Shown here: positions 22,856 through 31,189 of the stretch, piece after piece | Position numbering within the stretch: position 1 is the stretch's first letter | How the letters are laid out: each line of letters opens with the position of its first letter | From: an uncultured Clostridium sp. | GTDB taxonomy: Bacteria; Bacillota; Clostridia; TANB77; CAG-508 | Reading direction: 5' to 3' | Assembly: GCA_900556975.1 (NCBI GenBank) | Contig: USQZ01000016.1 | Span: 1 to 32,672 of the forward strand | DNA: 32,672 nucleotides | Made by a program: the position numbers and the translations under genes | The notes under the pieces: generated by a model | Told to the model about the DNA's origin: nothing | What the model saw: the letters and a program-made list of their open reading frames with translations, nothing else | The model's database searches: none

Positions 22856-23638
22856 ATGAAAATAATAATCTTTAAAAAGAAAAAAATAATAATCACAACT
22901 TTAATAATTATGCTTTTAAATATACTAGTTATAAATATTGCACCAGAGATAATTACAAGCTTGGCATTTGAAAAAAAGAAATATTCAATAATGTCTGAAG
23001 AATTAAATGAAAAAATAAAAAATCATGCAGAAGAAAATGAAAAAATAGCTTATTTAACATTTGACGACGGACCAAACGCACAAGTAACACCAAAGGTACT
23101 AAAAATATTAAAAAAGGAAGAAGTCAAAGCAACATTTTTTGTTATTGGAAAAAATGTTGAGGCACATCCTGAAATAGTAAAACAAGCGTATGAAGAAGGA
23201 CATTACATTGGAAATCATGGATATAGTCACAATAATTCAATCTTATATAAAAATGATGAAACATTTGTGAATGAAATAAGAAAAACAGATGAAGCAATTG
23301 GCAAAGCGATTGGAGAAGAAAAATATTCATCAAAAATATTTAGATTTCCAAATGGATTTATGTCGAAATCATATAGAAAAAGAAAGGATAGAGCAGAAGA
23401 GCTATTAAAAGAAATGAATTATTCATATGTAGATTGGAACTGTTTAAATAATGATTCAATAAGAAAATATTCAAAGTTTCAGTTAGTTGAAAATTTGAAA
23501 AAAAGCGCAAAAGACAAAGATATTTTAATAATACTAATGCATGATACAAAAGATGTAAGCAACAGCTCAGAAGCATTAGAAGATTCAATAAAATATCTGA
23601 AATCAAAAGGTTACCAATTTAAAAATTTCTATGATTAA
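22856..23638 (+). CDS. Membrane-anchored polysaccharide deacetylase (NodB domain)
   Basis: This 260-residue protein has an N-terminal basic patch and helix (about 8-29) that places a carbohydrate esterase 4 domain outside the cell. Catalytic motifs are present: TFDDGP with D70 and D71, metal ligands H121 and H125 in GNHGYSHNN, the RFPNG loop in place of RxPxG, and LMHD near the C-terminus. Such enzymes remove N-acetyl groups from peptidoglycan (PgdA/PdaA-like) or other glycans. AGGCGGTGA precedes ATG 22856. The upstream terminator-containing leader suggests attenuation. The exact substrate is not readable; sporulation-type PdaA and vegetative PgdA roles are both possible. Confidence 0.92.
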   Translation: MKIIIFKKKKIIITTLIIMLLNILVINIAPEIITSLAFEKKKYSIMSEELNEKIKNHAEENEKIAYLTFDDGPNAQVTPKVLKILKKEEVKATFFVIGKNVEAHPEIVKQAYEEGHYIGNHGYSHNNSILYKNDETFVNEIRKTDEAIGKAIGEEKYSSKIFRFPNGFMSKSYRKRKDRAEELLKEMNYSYVDWNCLNNDSIRKYSKFQLVENLKKSAKDKDILIILMHDTKDVSNSSEALEDSIKYLKSKGYQFKNFYD

Positions 23639-23757
23639 TTCAAAAAATGAAAATATCTAATTGACGAAATATTTAGAAAAATATGTACAAAAATGAAAAA
23701 GTATGGTAAGATATACAAGTAATTTATTACGTAAAATCAAAAAAGGAGGAATTAATC

Positions 23758-24486
23758 ATGTCAGGACATAGCAAATGGCATAATATTGCAGCTAAAAAAG
23801 GAAAAGCTGATGCTGCAAGAGGAAAAGTTTTTACAAAACTAGGTAGAGAATTATTAATAGCAGTAAAACAAGGTGGTCCAGATCCTGCGGGTAATTCTAA
23901 ATTAAAAGATGTTATAGCAAAATGTAAGGCAGCAAACATGCCAAATGATACAATTAACAATGCAATTAAAAAAGCTTCTGGATCAACAGATTCAGCAAAC
24001 TATGAAGAAATTACATATGAAGGATATGGAGTTTCAGGGGTAGCTGTAATTGTTAATGCATCAACAGATAATAGAAATAGAACAGCTGCTGATATTAGAC
24101 ATGTATTTGATAAAGCAGGAGGAAACCTAGGAACAACAGGTTGTGTATCATATATGTTTGAGAAAAAAGGTGTTATAGTAATAGATAAAGAAAGTACAGA
24201 TATGTCAGAGGATGACTTAATGTTACTTGCAATTGATGCTGGAGCAGAAGATTTCGAAGCACAAGATGATTGCTATGAAATAACAACAGCACCAGAGAAC
24301 TTCTCAAAAGTTAGAGAAGAACTTGAGAAGAACAATTTATCATTCGTTGAAGCAGAAGTAAGAATGATACCAAATACATATGTTAAATTAAGTGAAAAAG
24401 ATGCTGAAAGAATGGAAAACTTCTTAGAGAAATTAGATGACCTAGATGATGTATCAGACGTATATCATAACTGGGATGAAGAATAA
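23758..24486 (+). CDS. yebC: YebC/PmpR family protein
   Basis: This 242-residue protein matches the YebC/TACO1 family along its length: MSGHSKWHNIAAKKGKADAARGKVFTKL at the start, then GGPDPAGNSKL, and YEGYGVSGVAVIV in the middle. It was long annotated as a DNA-binding regulator; family members are now also known to relieve ribosome stalling at proline-rich stretches. The length is typical. AAGGAGG precedes ATG 23758. A promoter is likely within 23660-23715 (TTGACG at 23661, TGG-TAAGAT near 23707), but I cannot choose between overlapping boxes. It is followed by a hairpin shared with gpr. Confidence 0.96.
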   Translation: MSGHSKWHNIAAKKGKADAARGKVFTKLGRELLIAVKQGGPDPAGNSKLKDVIAKCKAANMPNDTINNAIKKASGSTDSANYEEITYEGYGVSGVAVIVNASTDNRNRTAADIRHVFDKAGGNLGTTGCVSYMFEKKGVIVIDKESTDMSEDDLMLLAIDAGAEDFEAQDDCYEITTAPENFSKVREELEKNNLSFVEAEVRMIPNTYVKLSEKDAERMENFLEKLDDLDDVSDVYHNWDEE

Positions 24487-24520
24487 AATTAAAAAGGAAT
24501 TTTTAGAATAATATATGAAT

Positions 24521-24562
24521 AAAAACCTCCGTTTTATAAAAAATAATAAAAAGGAGGTTTTT
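24521..24562 (+). terminator. Terminator-like hairpin containing the gpr ribosome-binding site
   Basis: AAAAACCTCC (24521-24530) pairs perfectly over 10 bp with GGAGGTTTTT (24553-24562), followed by two more T and then ATG 24565. The GGAGG arm is also the gpr Shine-Dalgarno sequence. The element can end yebC transcripts and hide the gpr ribosome-binding site in any read-through RNA. Confidence 0.75.
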
Positions 24563-24564
24563 TT

Positions 24565-25500
24565 ATGGATTTTAGAACAGATATGGCTGTAGAAAGAAGA
24601 GATGTATTTAGAAAAATAAATAAGATATCTAAAGAAATCCCAGGAATAGAAAGCGAAGAAAAGCAGATTTCAGATACAATTCATGTATATAATGTTAGAG
24701 TAAAAGACGATGAAGGAGCACAAGCAATACAAAAGCCAATTGGAAATTATGTGACAATTGATGTTAAAAAAATGAGAAATATTCCAAATGAAGAAAAAGA
24801 GAAAATCGCTTTTGCAATATCAAGCGAGCTACAGCAATTAATTAAAGGGTTAGTTAATCCTAAAGATGAAATATTAGTTGTAGGATTAGGAAATTTATAT
24901 TCAACACCAGATTCTTTAGGCCCAAAAGTAATACAAAGCATTGATGTTACAAGACATATTTTTAAATATTTACCACAATACGTGAACGAAAATGACAGAG
25001 AAGTTTCTGCAATTTCACCAGGTGTTTTAGGAAGTACAGGAATTGAAACACAAGAAATATTAAAAGGAATTGTAGATAATGTTAAACCAAAATTAATAAT
25101 TGCAATAGATAGTTTAGCCTCAAAGAGTGTAGAGAGAATAAGCAGTTCTGTACAATTATCTGATACTGGAATTATACCAGGTGCAGGTGTTGGAAATAAG
25201 AGAAGAGAGCTTTCAAAGGATACATTAGGAGTTCCGGTAATTGCAATAGGTATTCCTACTGTTTTAGATTTTGCAACAATTGTAAGCGAAGGATTAGATT
25301 TGTTCATAGAGAATTTGCAAGATAAAGCAATGTCAAACGAATATTTAAATCAATTACATGATAGAGATAATTATGAAGAAGTAAAATCAGCATTAAATAT
25401 GGGTGAATACAATATGATTGTTACTCCGAAAGAAATTGATGATTTAGTAGATAATATGAAAGATATTGTCGCAAAAGGAATAAATATTGCAATAAGTTAA
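24565..25500 (+). CDS. gpr: Germination protease GPR
   Basis: This 311-residue aspartic-type endopeptidase (family A25) degrades small acid-soluble spore proteins at germination. Conserved blocks are FRTDMAVE (3-10), LVVGLGNLYSTPDSLGPKV, ISPGVLGSTGIET, LIIAIDSLASKSVERI and TGIIPGAGVGNKR, ending with IGIPTVLDFATI. Only two residues precede the FRTDMAVE block, so any propeptide is very short. The ribosome-binding site GGAGG is 7 nt before ATG 24565 and lies inside the hairpin arm at 24521-24562. In other spore formers gpr is transcribed in the forespore; I could not identify such a promoter between yebC and gpr. Its presence is strong evidence for sporulation. Confidence 0.97.
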   Translation: MDFRTDMAVERRDVFRKINKISKEIPGIESEEKQISDTIHVYNVRVKDDEGAQAIQKPIGNYVTIDVKKMRNIPNEEKEKIAFAISSELQQLIKGLVNPKDEILVVGLGNLYSTPDSLGPKVIQSIDVTRHIFKYLPQYVNENDREVSAISPGVLGSTGIETQEILKGIVDNVKPKLIIAIDSLASKSVERISSSVQLSDTGIIPGAGVGNKRRELSKDTLGVPVIAIGIPTVLDFATIVSEGLDLFIENLQDKAMSNEYLNQLHDRDNYEEVKSALNMGEYNMIVTPKEIDDLVDNMKDIVAKGINIAIS

Positions 25501-25504
25501 TAAG

Positions 25505-25543
25505 AAAAATCTTATATGTAATTTGCACATATAAGATTTTTTT
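25505..25543 (+). terminator. gpr terminator
   Basis: AAAAATCTTATATGT (25505-25519) pairs over 15 bp with 25527-25541, loop AATTTGC, followed by TT. Confidence 0.93.
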
Positions 25544-25633
25544 ACGTTTATTAATTATAGAAGAAAATATTATATTTGATTTTTGAGTGACGCACAGTTT
25601 GAAAGTTTTTCCTCAGGTCTTCTAAACGAAGTT

Positions 25634-25682
25634 TAGTAGGTGAGAAAATATTTTAGCAAGGAACAAAAAAATAAATATAATA
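25634..25682 (+). repeat. Intergenic repeat C, copy 2, with upstream hairpin
   Basis: This matches bases 1-49 almost exactly. Here the left context is visible: TTTT-c-CTCA (25607-25615) pairs with TGAG-AAAA (25641-25648), and CTAAAC-gaa-GTTTAG (25622-25636) forms the tip, so the repeat includes the 3' half of an imperfect hairpin of about 42 nt. It lies upstream of the SPFH gene promoter. Function unknown. Confidence 0.75.
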
Positions 25683-25740
25683 CATTCTTAGCAATAAAAA
25701 ACATTGCACTTATGACGATTATATATTCAAAAATATGTTA

Positions 25741-25769
25741 TTGACATATTAGCTTACAATGAATAAAAT
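25741..25769 (+). promoter_or_regulatory. Promoter of the SPFH-zinc ribbon operon
   Basis: TTGACA (25741-25746), 17 nt, TAAAAT (25764-25769), 58 nt before the start codon. Confidence 0.8.
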
Positions 25770-25827
25770 TAGGAGAGAAGACATACTATAAAATGAAGCA
25801 AAAATAAATGAAAGAGAGGAAAATAAT

Positions 25828-27015
25828 ATGGGATTTATTAAAGCATTTACAGGAGCATTAAGTGGAACATTTGCAGATCAATGGTTAGACTTCTATGTGC
25901 CAAAAGCAGGAGTACCAGCAACAGCAGCAGTATTTGGAGCAGAGAAAAAAGAAAAAGATAATGGTAGAGGAGAAAATACAAAAGGATCTGAAAATATAAT
26001 AACAAACGGAAGTAAAATAGTAGTTCCAGAAGGAACAGCATTAATTACATTACAAGATGGAGCAATAACAGGATGTATAACAGAGCCGGGAGGATTTATT
26101 TTTACATCAGATGATTCTAATTCAAGATCATTCTTAGCTGGAGATGGAATAATTTCATCAACATTAGGAACATCTTGGCAAAGATTTAAATATGGTGGAA
26201 TACCTGGAAGTGAGCAAGTAGCTATATATGTAAATTTAAAAGAAATACCAGGAAACAAATTTGGAACACAATCAGAAATATATTGGGATGACGCATTTTT
26301 AGGAACACAAGTTGGAGCATTAGCAAGAGGTACATATACAATGAAAATCATAGATCCAATATTATTTATAAAATCATTTGTACCTGCTGAATATTTAAGA
26401 CCAGGAGCAGAAGTGTTTGATTTTGCTGATATGGATAATCCAGCAGGAGAGCAATTATTTAACGAAGTTGTAGGAAGCTTATCAGCAGCATTCTCAAATT
26501 ATTCAAACGATCCAAGTAGAGGAAATCGTATGGCAAAAATACAAGGAGATCAAATTGGATTTGCTCAAAGCTTATCTCAAGCAGTTGAAGAAGGATATGG
26601 ATGGAAATCAGGAAGAGGATTAGAAGTAGTAAAAGTTGCAATAACAGCTATTGAGTATGACGAAGATACTAAGAAATTATTAAGTGATGTTAAGAAAGCA
26701 GATGCTTTGTCAGGTGCAAGAGGAAACTCATTTATGCAACAATCAGTTGCACGTGGATTCCAGGCAGCAGGTGAACAAGGCGGAGGATCTGGAATGGCAT
26801 TTATGGGAATGGGAATAAATTCAGTAGGAGGATCAATGGGTGCTTTCCAACAGCCAGTTCAACAGCCTCAACAACCAGCTCAACAGCCAGCACAACCAGC
26901 GCAATCACAAGAAGATCCATATGAAAGATTAGCTAAATTAAAAAAATTAGCAGATGATGGAGTTATAACTCAAGAGGAATTCGAAGCAGAAAAGAAAAAA
27001 CTTTTGGGGGGTTAA
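25828..27015 (+). CDS. SPFH-domain protein with SHOCT tail (YdjI-like)
   Basis: This 395-residue protein resembles B. subtilis YdjI, the bacterial SPFH (flotillin-like) group also annotated as virion core protein-like. The SPFH-type region covers about 40-300 (NGSKIVVPEGTALITLQDGAI, then PILFIKSFVPAEYLR). A Gly/Met-rich part and a Gln/Pro-rich linker (QQPQQPAQQPAQPAQ) follow. The end is a SHOCT module (YERLAKLKKLADDGVITQEE...). SHOCT modules often guide oligomerisation or client binding. It has no clear membrane helix and probably needs a membrane partner; the gene 3 nt downstream, a YdjG-like protein, is the obvious candidate. GAGAGG precedes ATG 25828. Confidence 0.88.
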   Translation: MGFIKAFTGALSGTFADQWLDFYVPKAGVPATAAVFGAEKKEKDNGRGENTKGSENIITNGSKIVVPEGTALITLQDGAITGCITEPGGFIFTSDDSNSRSFLAGDGIISSTLGTSWQRFKYGGIPGSEQVAIYVNLKEIPGNKFGTQSEIYWDDAFLGTQVGALARGTYTMKIIDPILFIKSFVPAEYLRPGAEVFDFADMDNPAGEQLFNEVVGSLSAAFSNYSNDPSRGNRMAKIQGDQIGFAQSLSQAVEEGYGWKSGRGLEVVKVAITAIEYDEDTKKLLSDVKKADALSGARGNSFMQQSVARGFQAAGEQGGGSGMAFMGMGINSVGGSMGAFQQPVQQPQQPAQQPAQPAQSQEDPYERLAKLKKLADDGVITQEEFEAEKKKLLGG

Positions 27016-27018
27016 AAT

Positions 27019-28440
27019 ATGAACGAAGAAAATGAAACAACTGTCATAAAAACAGATGTTGGAGCAAAAGATGGTCAAAACAAATGTCCTAAATGTGGAG
27101 CTACAGATATTTCATTAAATCCTAGAAGCGGAAAGTTGAGATGTAATTTTTGTAGATATGAATTTGAACCAGAAAAATTTGATGCAATGGAAAAAGATAT
27201 AAGCAACCTACAAGGAGAAGTTGTAGGTTCAGGAGCATCTGATATAATTGCAGACACAAATGATATGGTGACATTTAAGTGTAGTAGTTGTGGAGCAGAG
27301 GTTGTAGTTGATACAGCACAAGCAACTCAAGCTAGATGTCATTGGTGTAGAAATACATTATCTGTAAACCAACAAATTCCCAATGGAGCTGTACCAGATA
27401 CTGTACTTCCATTTAAAATTTCTAAAAAGGAAGCTAAAGAATCAATTGAACAATTTGTAGGAAAAAGAAAATTCTATGCTCATCCTCAATTTAGAAGAGA
27501 ATTTACAACAGAAAATGTAATGGGAGTATATTTACCATACATGATTGTTGATGCAAATGCACATGCCAATTTGCAAGGACAAGGAGAAGTAGAAACAAGA
27601 AGTTGGACAGAGAAAAATGGAGACACATATAGAACATATTATGATGCAGATTTATATGACATTGAAAGAGATTTTGATTTAACAATTGAAGGTTTAACAG
27701 TTGAATCAAGTAAAGATAAACTTGATAGAAGTGGAAAAACAAAAACAAATAATATTATAAATTCAATTATGCCATTTGATACAGAAAACTGTGTAAAATG
27801 GGATTCAAATTACATAAAAGGATATACATCAGAAAAAAGAGATACAAATGTTGATGAATTAAAAGAACTTGTTGAAGCTCAATCAAAAGACATAGCAAGA
27901 TTTGCAGCAAACAAAACAATTACCAAATATGATAGAGGTGTAAGATGGGATTCTGAGAGACTAGAAGTAAAAGGGCAACAATGGAAATCAGCATACTTAC
28001 CAGTTTGGCTATATAGCTATCAAGAGAAAAAAGGTAATGAAAGTTTATTACATTATGTTGCTGTAAATGCCAGAACTAAAGAAACAATGGGAAGTGTTCC
28101 AATTCATATGCCTAAATTATTTGCAATGTCAGCATTTGTTGAACTTTTAGGTATAATCGCTATGATGTTTACAATGAGTGATGATAGATATTGGCCATGG
28201 CTATTTTTATTAAGTGGTTTCATATATTTCTGGATAATATATTCTAAATATAGAAACACAGGTGCAAGACACAATTATGAAACAGAAACAAAAACAGATG
28301 TGAAAAATTTACGTGAAGAAGATAGATTTATTAGAAAAAGAACTAGACTTGATAATTCAACAATGGAAGGAGCTAATAATAAAAAAATTACAGGAAACGT
28401 AGGTTTTAGCTTCGACAGTGTAAAAAATATGCTTAAATAA
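27019..28440 (+). CDS. Double zinc-ribbon membrane protein (YdjG-like)
   Basis: This 473-residue protein starts with two zinc ribbons: C23, C26, C42, C45 (CPKCGA ... CNFC) and C88, C91, C107, C110 (CSSCGAE ... CHWC). A long soluble domain follows (about 120-365), then two membrane helices at about 375-392 and 397-413 (YWPWLFLLSGFIYFWIIY) and a charged tail. In B. subtilis the pspA-ydjG-ydjH-ydjI operon encodes a similar zinc-ribbon membrane protein that, with YdjH, recruits the SPFH protein YdjI to the membrane. Here the gene follows the YdjI-like gene by 3 nt, supporting the same partnership. No pspA or ydjH is present. GGGGGGTTAAAAT gives the ribosome-binding site. Confidence 0.82.
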   Translation: MNEENETTVIKTDVGAKDGQNKCPKCGATDISLNPRSGKLRCNFCRYEFEPEKFDAMEKDISNLQGEVVGSGASDIIADTNDMVTFKCSSCGAEVVVDTAQATQARCHWCRNTLSVNQQIPNGAVPDTVLPFKISKKEAKESIEQFVGKRKFYAHPQFRREFTTENVMGVYLPYMIVDANAHANLQGQGEVETRSWTEKNGDTYRTYYDADLYDIERDFDLTIEGLTVESSKDKLDRSGKTKTNNIINSIMPFDTENCVKWDSNYIKGYTSEKRDTNVDELKELVEAQSKDIARFAANKTITKYDRGVRWDSERLEVKGQQWKSAYLPVWLYSYQEKKGNESLLHYVAVNARTKETMGSVPIHMPKLFAMSAFVELLGIIAMMFTMSDDRYWPWLFLLSGFIYFWIIYSKYRNTGARHNYETETKTDVKNLREEDRFIRKRTRLDNSTMEGANNKKITGNVGFSFDSVKNMLK

Positions 28441-28447
28441 AATTTTC

Positions 28448-28480
28448 AATAAAGAGAACTTAAAAGAGTTCTCTTTATTT
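28448..28480 (+). terminator. Terminator of the SPFH-zinc ribbon operon
   Basis: AATAAAGAGAACT (28448-28460), 6-nt loop, AGTTCTCTTTATT (28467-28479), a 13-bp perfect stem. Confidence 0.88.
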
Positions 28481-28488
28481 GAAATATA

Positions 28489-28497
28489 TGATATACT
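28489..28497 (+). promoter_or_regulatory. Extended -10 promoter of the esterase gene
   Basis: TG-A-TATACT with the -10 at 28492-28497; no good -35. Confidence 0.45.
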
Positions 28498-28533
28498 TCA
28501 TAAGAAATTAAAACAGAAGGAGTGATTGCACAT

Positions 28534-29166
28534 ATGGGTGAAAAAATAAAAATATTATGCTATGGAGACTCTAACACTTGGGGCTATATACCAGGAACAG
28601 ATCATCAGAGATTTAGCAAAGATGAAAGATGGCCAGGAGCTCTTCAAAGAATGTTAGGAGATAAATATGAAATAATTGAAGAAGGATTAAATAGCAGAAC
28701 TTTAATATCAGTAGATAAACGTAGAGATAGAGAAGGTAGAAGCGGAGCAGAATATTTACTACCATGCTTAGATACACATGATCCAATCGATTTAGTAATA
28801 ATAATGCTTGGAACAAATGAATTAAAAACAGAATTTTATAGAAATCCAAAAGAAATTGGGGAAATATTTGAAGAAAGTTTTGTTAAGAAAATTATTTCAA
28901 GAAAATCTGTATGCAGAAAAACTTGTCCCAAACTATTGATAGTAGCTCCACCAATAATAACAAAAGAAAGTCCAAAATTTATTGGTGGAATAGAAAAATC
29001 AAAGAAGATATCTGAGATTTATGAAGATATCGCAATGAGAAACGATTGCGAATTCATAGGTAACGAAGAATGGCTAGTTGGAGAAGATGGAATCCATTTA
29101 AGTAGAGATGGACACAGAATTTTAGCAAGCAAATTAAGCATGAAAGTTAAAGAAATTTTTAAATAA
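28534..29166 (+). CDS. SGNH/GDSL hydrolase (arylesterase/acyltransferase-like)
   Basis: This is a 210-residue cytoplasmic esterase of the SGNH fold. Block I is YGDSNTWGY with Ser12, block II is EEGLNSRTL, block III is IIMLGTNELK, and the Asp-His pair is DGIHLSRDGH near the C-terminus. The sequence pattern (RWPGAL, EGLNSRT, LPCLDTHDPIDLVIIMLGTNE) closely follows the mycobacterial acyltransferase/arylesterase group (MsAcT), which acts on short acyl esters. ATG 28534 is chosen, 11 nt after AAGGAG; an in-frame GTG at 28522 overlaps that site. It is followed by fucO under a separate promoter. The natural substrate is unknown. Confidence 0.92.
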   Translation: MGEKIKILCYGDSNTWGYIPGTDHQRFSKDERWPGALQRMLGDKYEIIEEGLNSRTLISVDKRRDREGRSGAEYLLPCLDTHDPIDLVIIMLGTNELKTEFYRNPKEIGEIFEESFVKKIISRKSVCRKTCPKLLIVAPPIITKESPKFIGGIEKSKKISEIYEDIAMRNDCEFIGNEEWLVGEDGIHLSRDGHRILASKLSMKVKEIFK

Positions 29167-29191
29167 ATATGTATATAAAATTAATAATTAT

Positions 29192-29200
29192 TGGTATAAT
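29192..29200 (+). promoter_or_regulatory. Extended -10 promoter of fucO-like gene
   Basis: TG-G-TATAAT with the -10 at 29195-29200, 35 nt before the start codon; the -35 is weak. Confidence 0.6.
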
Positions 29201-29234
29201 AAACAAGAGAAAAAAGAAAAGGAGATGTTAACGA

Positions 29235-30386
29235 ATGACAAAATTTGTTTTAAATGAAACTTCATATTTTGGAAAAGGGGCAAGAGAAGAATTGCCTAGA
29301 GAAATCAAAGAAAGAGGTTTCAAAAAAGTATTAGTAGTAACAGATAAAGCTTTATTTGAAGTTGGAGTAACTGCAAGAGTAACAGAAGTATTAGACAAGG
29401 CTGAAATAGAATATTCAGTATACTCAGAAGTTAAACCAAACCCAACAATAAAAAATGTACTAGATGGATTAGCAAAATGCAAAGAGTTTGGAGCTGATGT
29501 AATAGTTGCAGTAGGTGGAGGATCTAGCATAGATACAGCAAAAGGAATTTCAATATTAATGACAAACCCAGATAGAGTGGATGTTGTATCATTAAATGGA
29601 GCATCAAACACAAAAAATAAAGGATTACCATTAATTGCATTACCAACAACATCAGGAACAGCAGCAGAAGTTACAATAAACTATGTAATAACAGATGAAG
29701 AAAGAAAAATAAAGATGGTATGTGTTGACCCACACGATATTCCAATCTTAGCAATAGTTGATTCTGATTTAATGGCATCAATGCCAAAGTCAATTGCAGC
29801 TTCAACAGGAATGGATGCATTAACACATGCAGTAGAAGGATATATCACAAAAGCACACAACACAATGTCAGATATGTTCCATATGAAAGCTATTCAATTA
29901 ATATTTGCAAACTTACCAGCAGCAGTAAATGAAAAAGATGAAAAAGCAATAGAGAATATGGGACTTGCTCAATATATTGCTGGTATGGGATTCTCAAATG
30001 TTGGTTTAGGAATTGTTCACTCAATGGCTCATCAATTAGGTGCTGTATATGATACACCACACGGAGTAGCAAATGCTATTTTATTACCAACAGTTATGAG
30101 ATTTAATGGAGCTGTATGTGCAGATAGATTTAGAGAGATACTAGTTAACATAGGAAGACCAGATGCTGCACACTTAAACGACCAAGATGTAATAAATACT
30201 TTCGTTTGGATGATAGAAGAGTTATCAAAAAAAGTTGGAATTACAATGAGAGTAAAAGATACAGGATGCAAAGAAGAAGATTTATCAATGCTTGCTGACA
30301 AAGCAATGCAAGATCCTTGCAAACCAGGAAATCCAAGAGAAGTATCAAAAGAAGACTTTATTAGATTATTTAGAGAAGCAATGTAA
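29235..30386 (+). CDS. fucO: Iron-containing alcohol dehydrogenase, lactaldehyde reductase type
   Basis: This 383-residue group III dehydrogenase closely follows E. coli FucO, which interconverts L-lactaldehyde and 1,2-propanediol with NAD(H). The coenzyme motif is GGGSSIDTAKG (94-104). Metal ligands are D194, H198, H262 and H276, in GMDALTHAVEGY, VHSMAHQLGA and TPHGVANAI. TAAEVTINYVITDEE and CVDPHDIP are FucO-specific stretches. AAAAGGAG precedes ATG 29235. No fucose or rhamnose genes are nearby, so it may reduce other small aldehydes or glycolaldehyde. Family identity is firm; physiological substrate is inferred. Confidence 0.93.
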   Translation: MTKFVLNETSYFGKGAREELPREIKERGFKKVLVVTDKALFEVGVTARVTEVLDKAEIEYSVYSEVKPNPTIKNVLDGLAKCKEFGADVIVAVGGGSSIDTAKGISILMTNPDRVDVVSLNGASNTKNKGLPLIALPTTSGTAAEVTINYVITDEERKIKMVCVDPHDIPILAIVDSDLMASMPKSIAASTGMDALTHAVEGYITKAHNTMSDMFHMKAIQLIFANLPAAVNEKDEKAIENMGLAQYIAGMGFSNVGLGIVHSMAHQLGAVYDTPHGVANAILLPTVMRFNGAVCADRFREILVNIGRPDAAHLNDQDVINTFVWMIEELSKKVGITMRVKDTGCKEEDLSMLADKAMQDPCKPGNPREVSKEDFIRLFREAM

Positions 30387-30392
30387 TAAATT

Positions 30393-30424
30393 AAAAATCT
30401 CCACTTTGATAAGTGGAGATTTTT
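30393..30424. terminator. Bidirectional terminator between fucO and the TraX gene
   Basis: AAAAATCTCCACTT (30393-30406), loop TGAT, AAGTGGAGATTTTT (30411-30424): a perfect 14-bp stem with T runs on both strands, abutting the stop codon of the minus-strand gene. Confidence 0.95.
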
Positions 30425-31120
30425 TTATGCTACAATATATTTTAATAAACAAAGTATAAATAAATGAAGCGGATAAAACAAATAAAAACCAAGTTGAATA
30501 GCTTTACTATTTTTTCCTCTTTTTCCATTATAGAATAGAATAAATAATAAAGAAATAATAGAAAACAGAAGCTGAAACAAAACGTAACGTATGGTAGCAA
30601 CATTTACAACAGTAAGCACAGATAATTTATGTAAATACAAAGTAATCATTAAAAGTGATTCAGATAAAACCATATACATTTTATGATTCTTAAATACATA
30701 AAAGCAAACTATCATAAGAACTCCAATAGCTCCATAATCAAAACCGAGTAAATTAGCAATAACAGCAAGCAATGCTATTAAAGGATAGCTAATATATTTT
30801 TTTTCTATTTTATCAAATACCCTGATTCCTAATAATCCAAAAGCTAATGTAAAGAAAATATTAAAATATAATGTGAAATTTTTACCTTCGAATAATAGCA
30901 TAGCCGGTATTTGCGAAATAATTGCAAAAAATAATAATCTGACTAAATATTTAGAAAAACTTTTTGTATGTGCATATCCTTCAGATATTAAAAAAGCATA
31001 TATAGGAAAAGCAAGTTTTCCTATATAAATAAGTGGAATAGCTAATTTGGAAAATACAAAAGGAATATGACATAAAAGCATACTAATACAAGCAATAATT
31101 TTTAATACAAATGCTGACAT
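30425..31120 (-). CDS. TraX family membrane protein
   Basis: This 231-residue protein has about seven to eight membrane helices and matches the TraX family. It shows the early KIIACISMLLCHIPF block, then GKLAFPIYAFLISEGYAHT (about 34-52) and FYNGKRG with FYLFYPLHLF near the C-terminus. F-plasmid TraX acetylates pilin, but chromosomal copies are widespread in Firmicutes without conjugation genes; they are probably membrane acyltransferases with unknown substrates. AAAGGAG precedes ATG 31120. No other transfer gene is nearby. Confidence 0.9.
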   Translation of the reverse strand: MSAFVLKIIACISMLLCHIPFVFSKLAIPLIYIGKLAFPIYAFLISEGYAHTKSFSKYLVRLLFFAIISQIPAMLLFEGKNFTLYFNIFFTLAFGLLGIRVFDKIEKKYISYPLIALLAVIANLLGFDYGAIGVLMIVCFYVFKNHKMYMVLSESLLMITLYLHKLSVLTVVNVATIRYVLFQLLFSIISLLFILFYNGKRGKNSKAIQLGFYLFYPLHLFILCLLKYIVA

Positions 31121-31189
31121 AATAAAACTCCTTTTTATAATTTATACTAATCTAATTATATCAATTATAAATAAAAAAATTCAATAGCA

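Larger units (their letters stand above)
25501..25827 (+). other. 327-bp gene-free region between gpr and the SPFH gene
   Basis: It holds, in order, the gpr terminator, an AT-rich stretch with GTGACGCACAG (about 25587-25597), the hairpin and repeat C copy 2 (25607-25682), a further AT-rich part, a consensus promoter (25741-25769), and a 4-codon ORF (ATG AAG CAA AAA TAA at 25793). I see no larger coding potential. Confidence 0.7.

Noticed and set aside
25793..25807. Four-codon ORF before the SPFH gene as a leader peptide
   Set aside because: Too short to judge and no attenuator hairpin follows it.
30425..31120. TraX as evidence of a conjugative element
   Set aside because: No relaxase, coupling protein or other transfer gene is near; chromosomal TraX-family genes without conjugation are common in Firmicutes.
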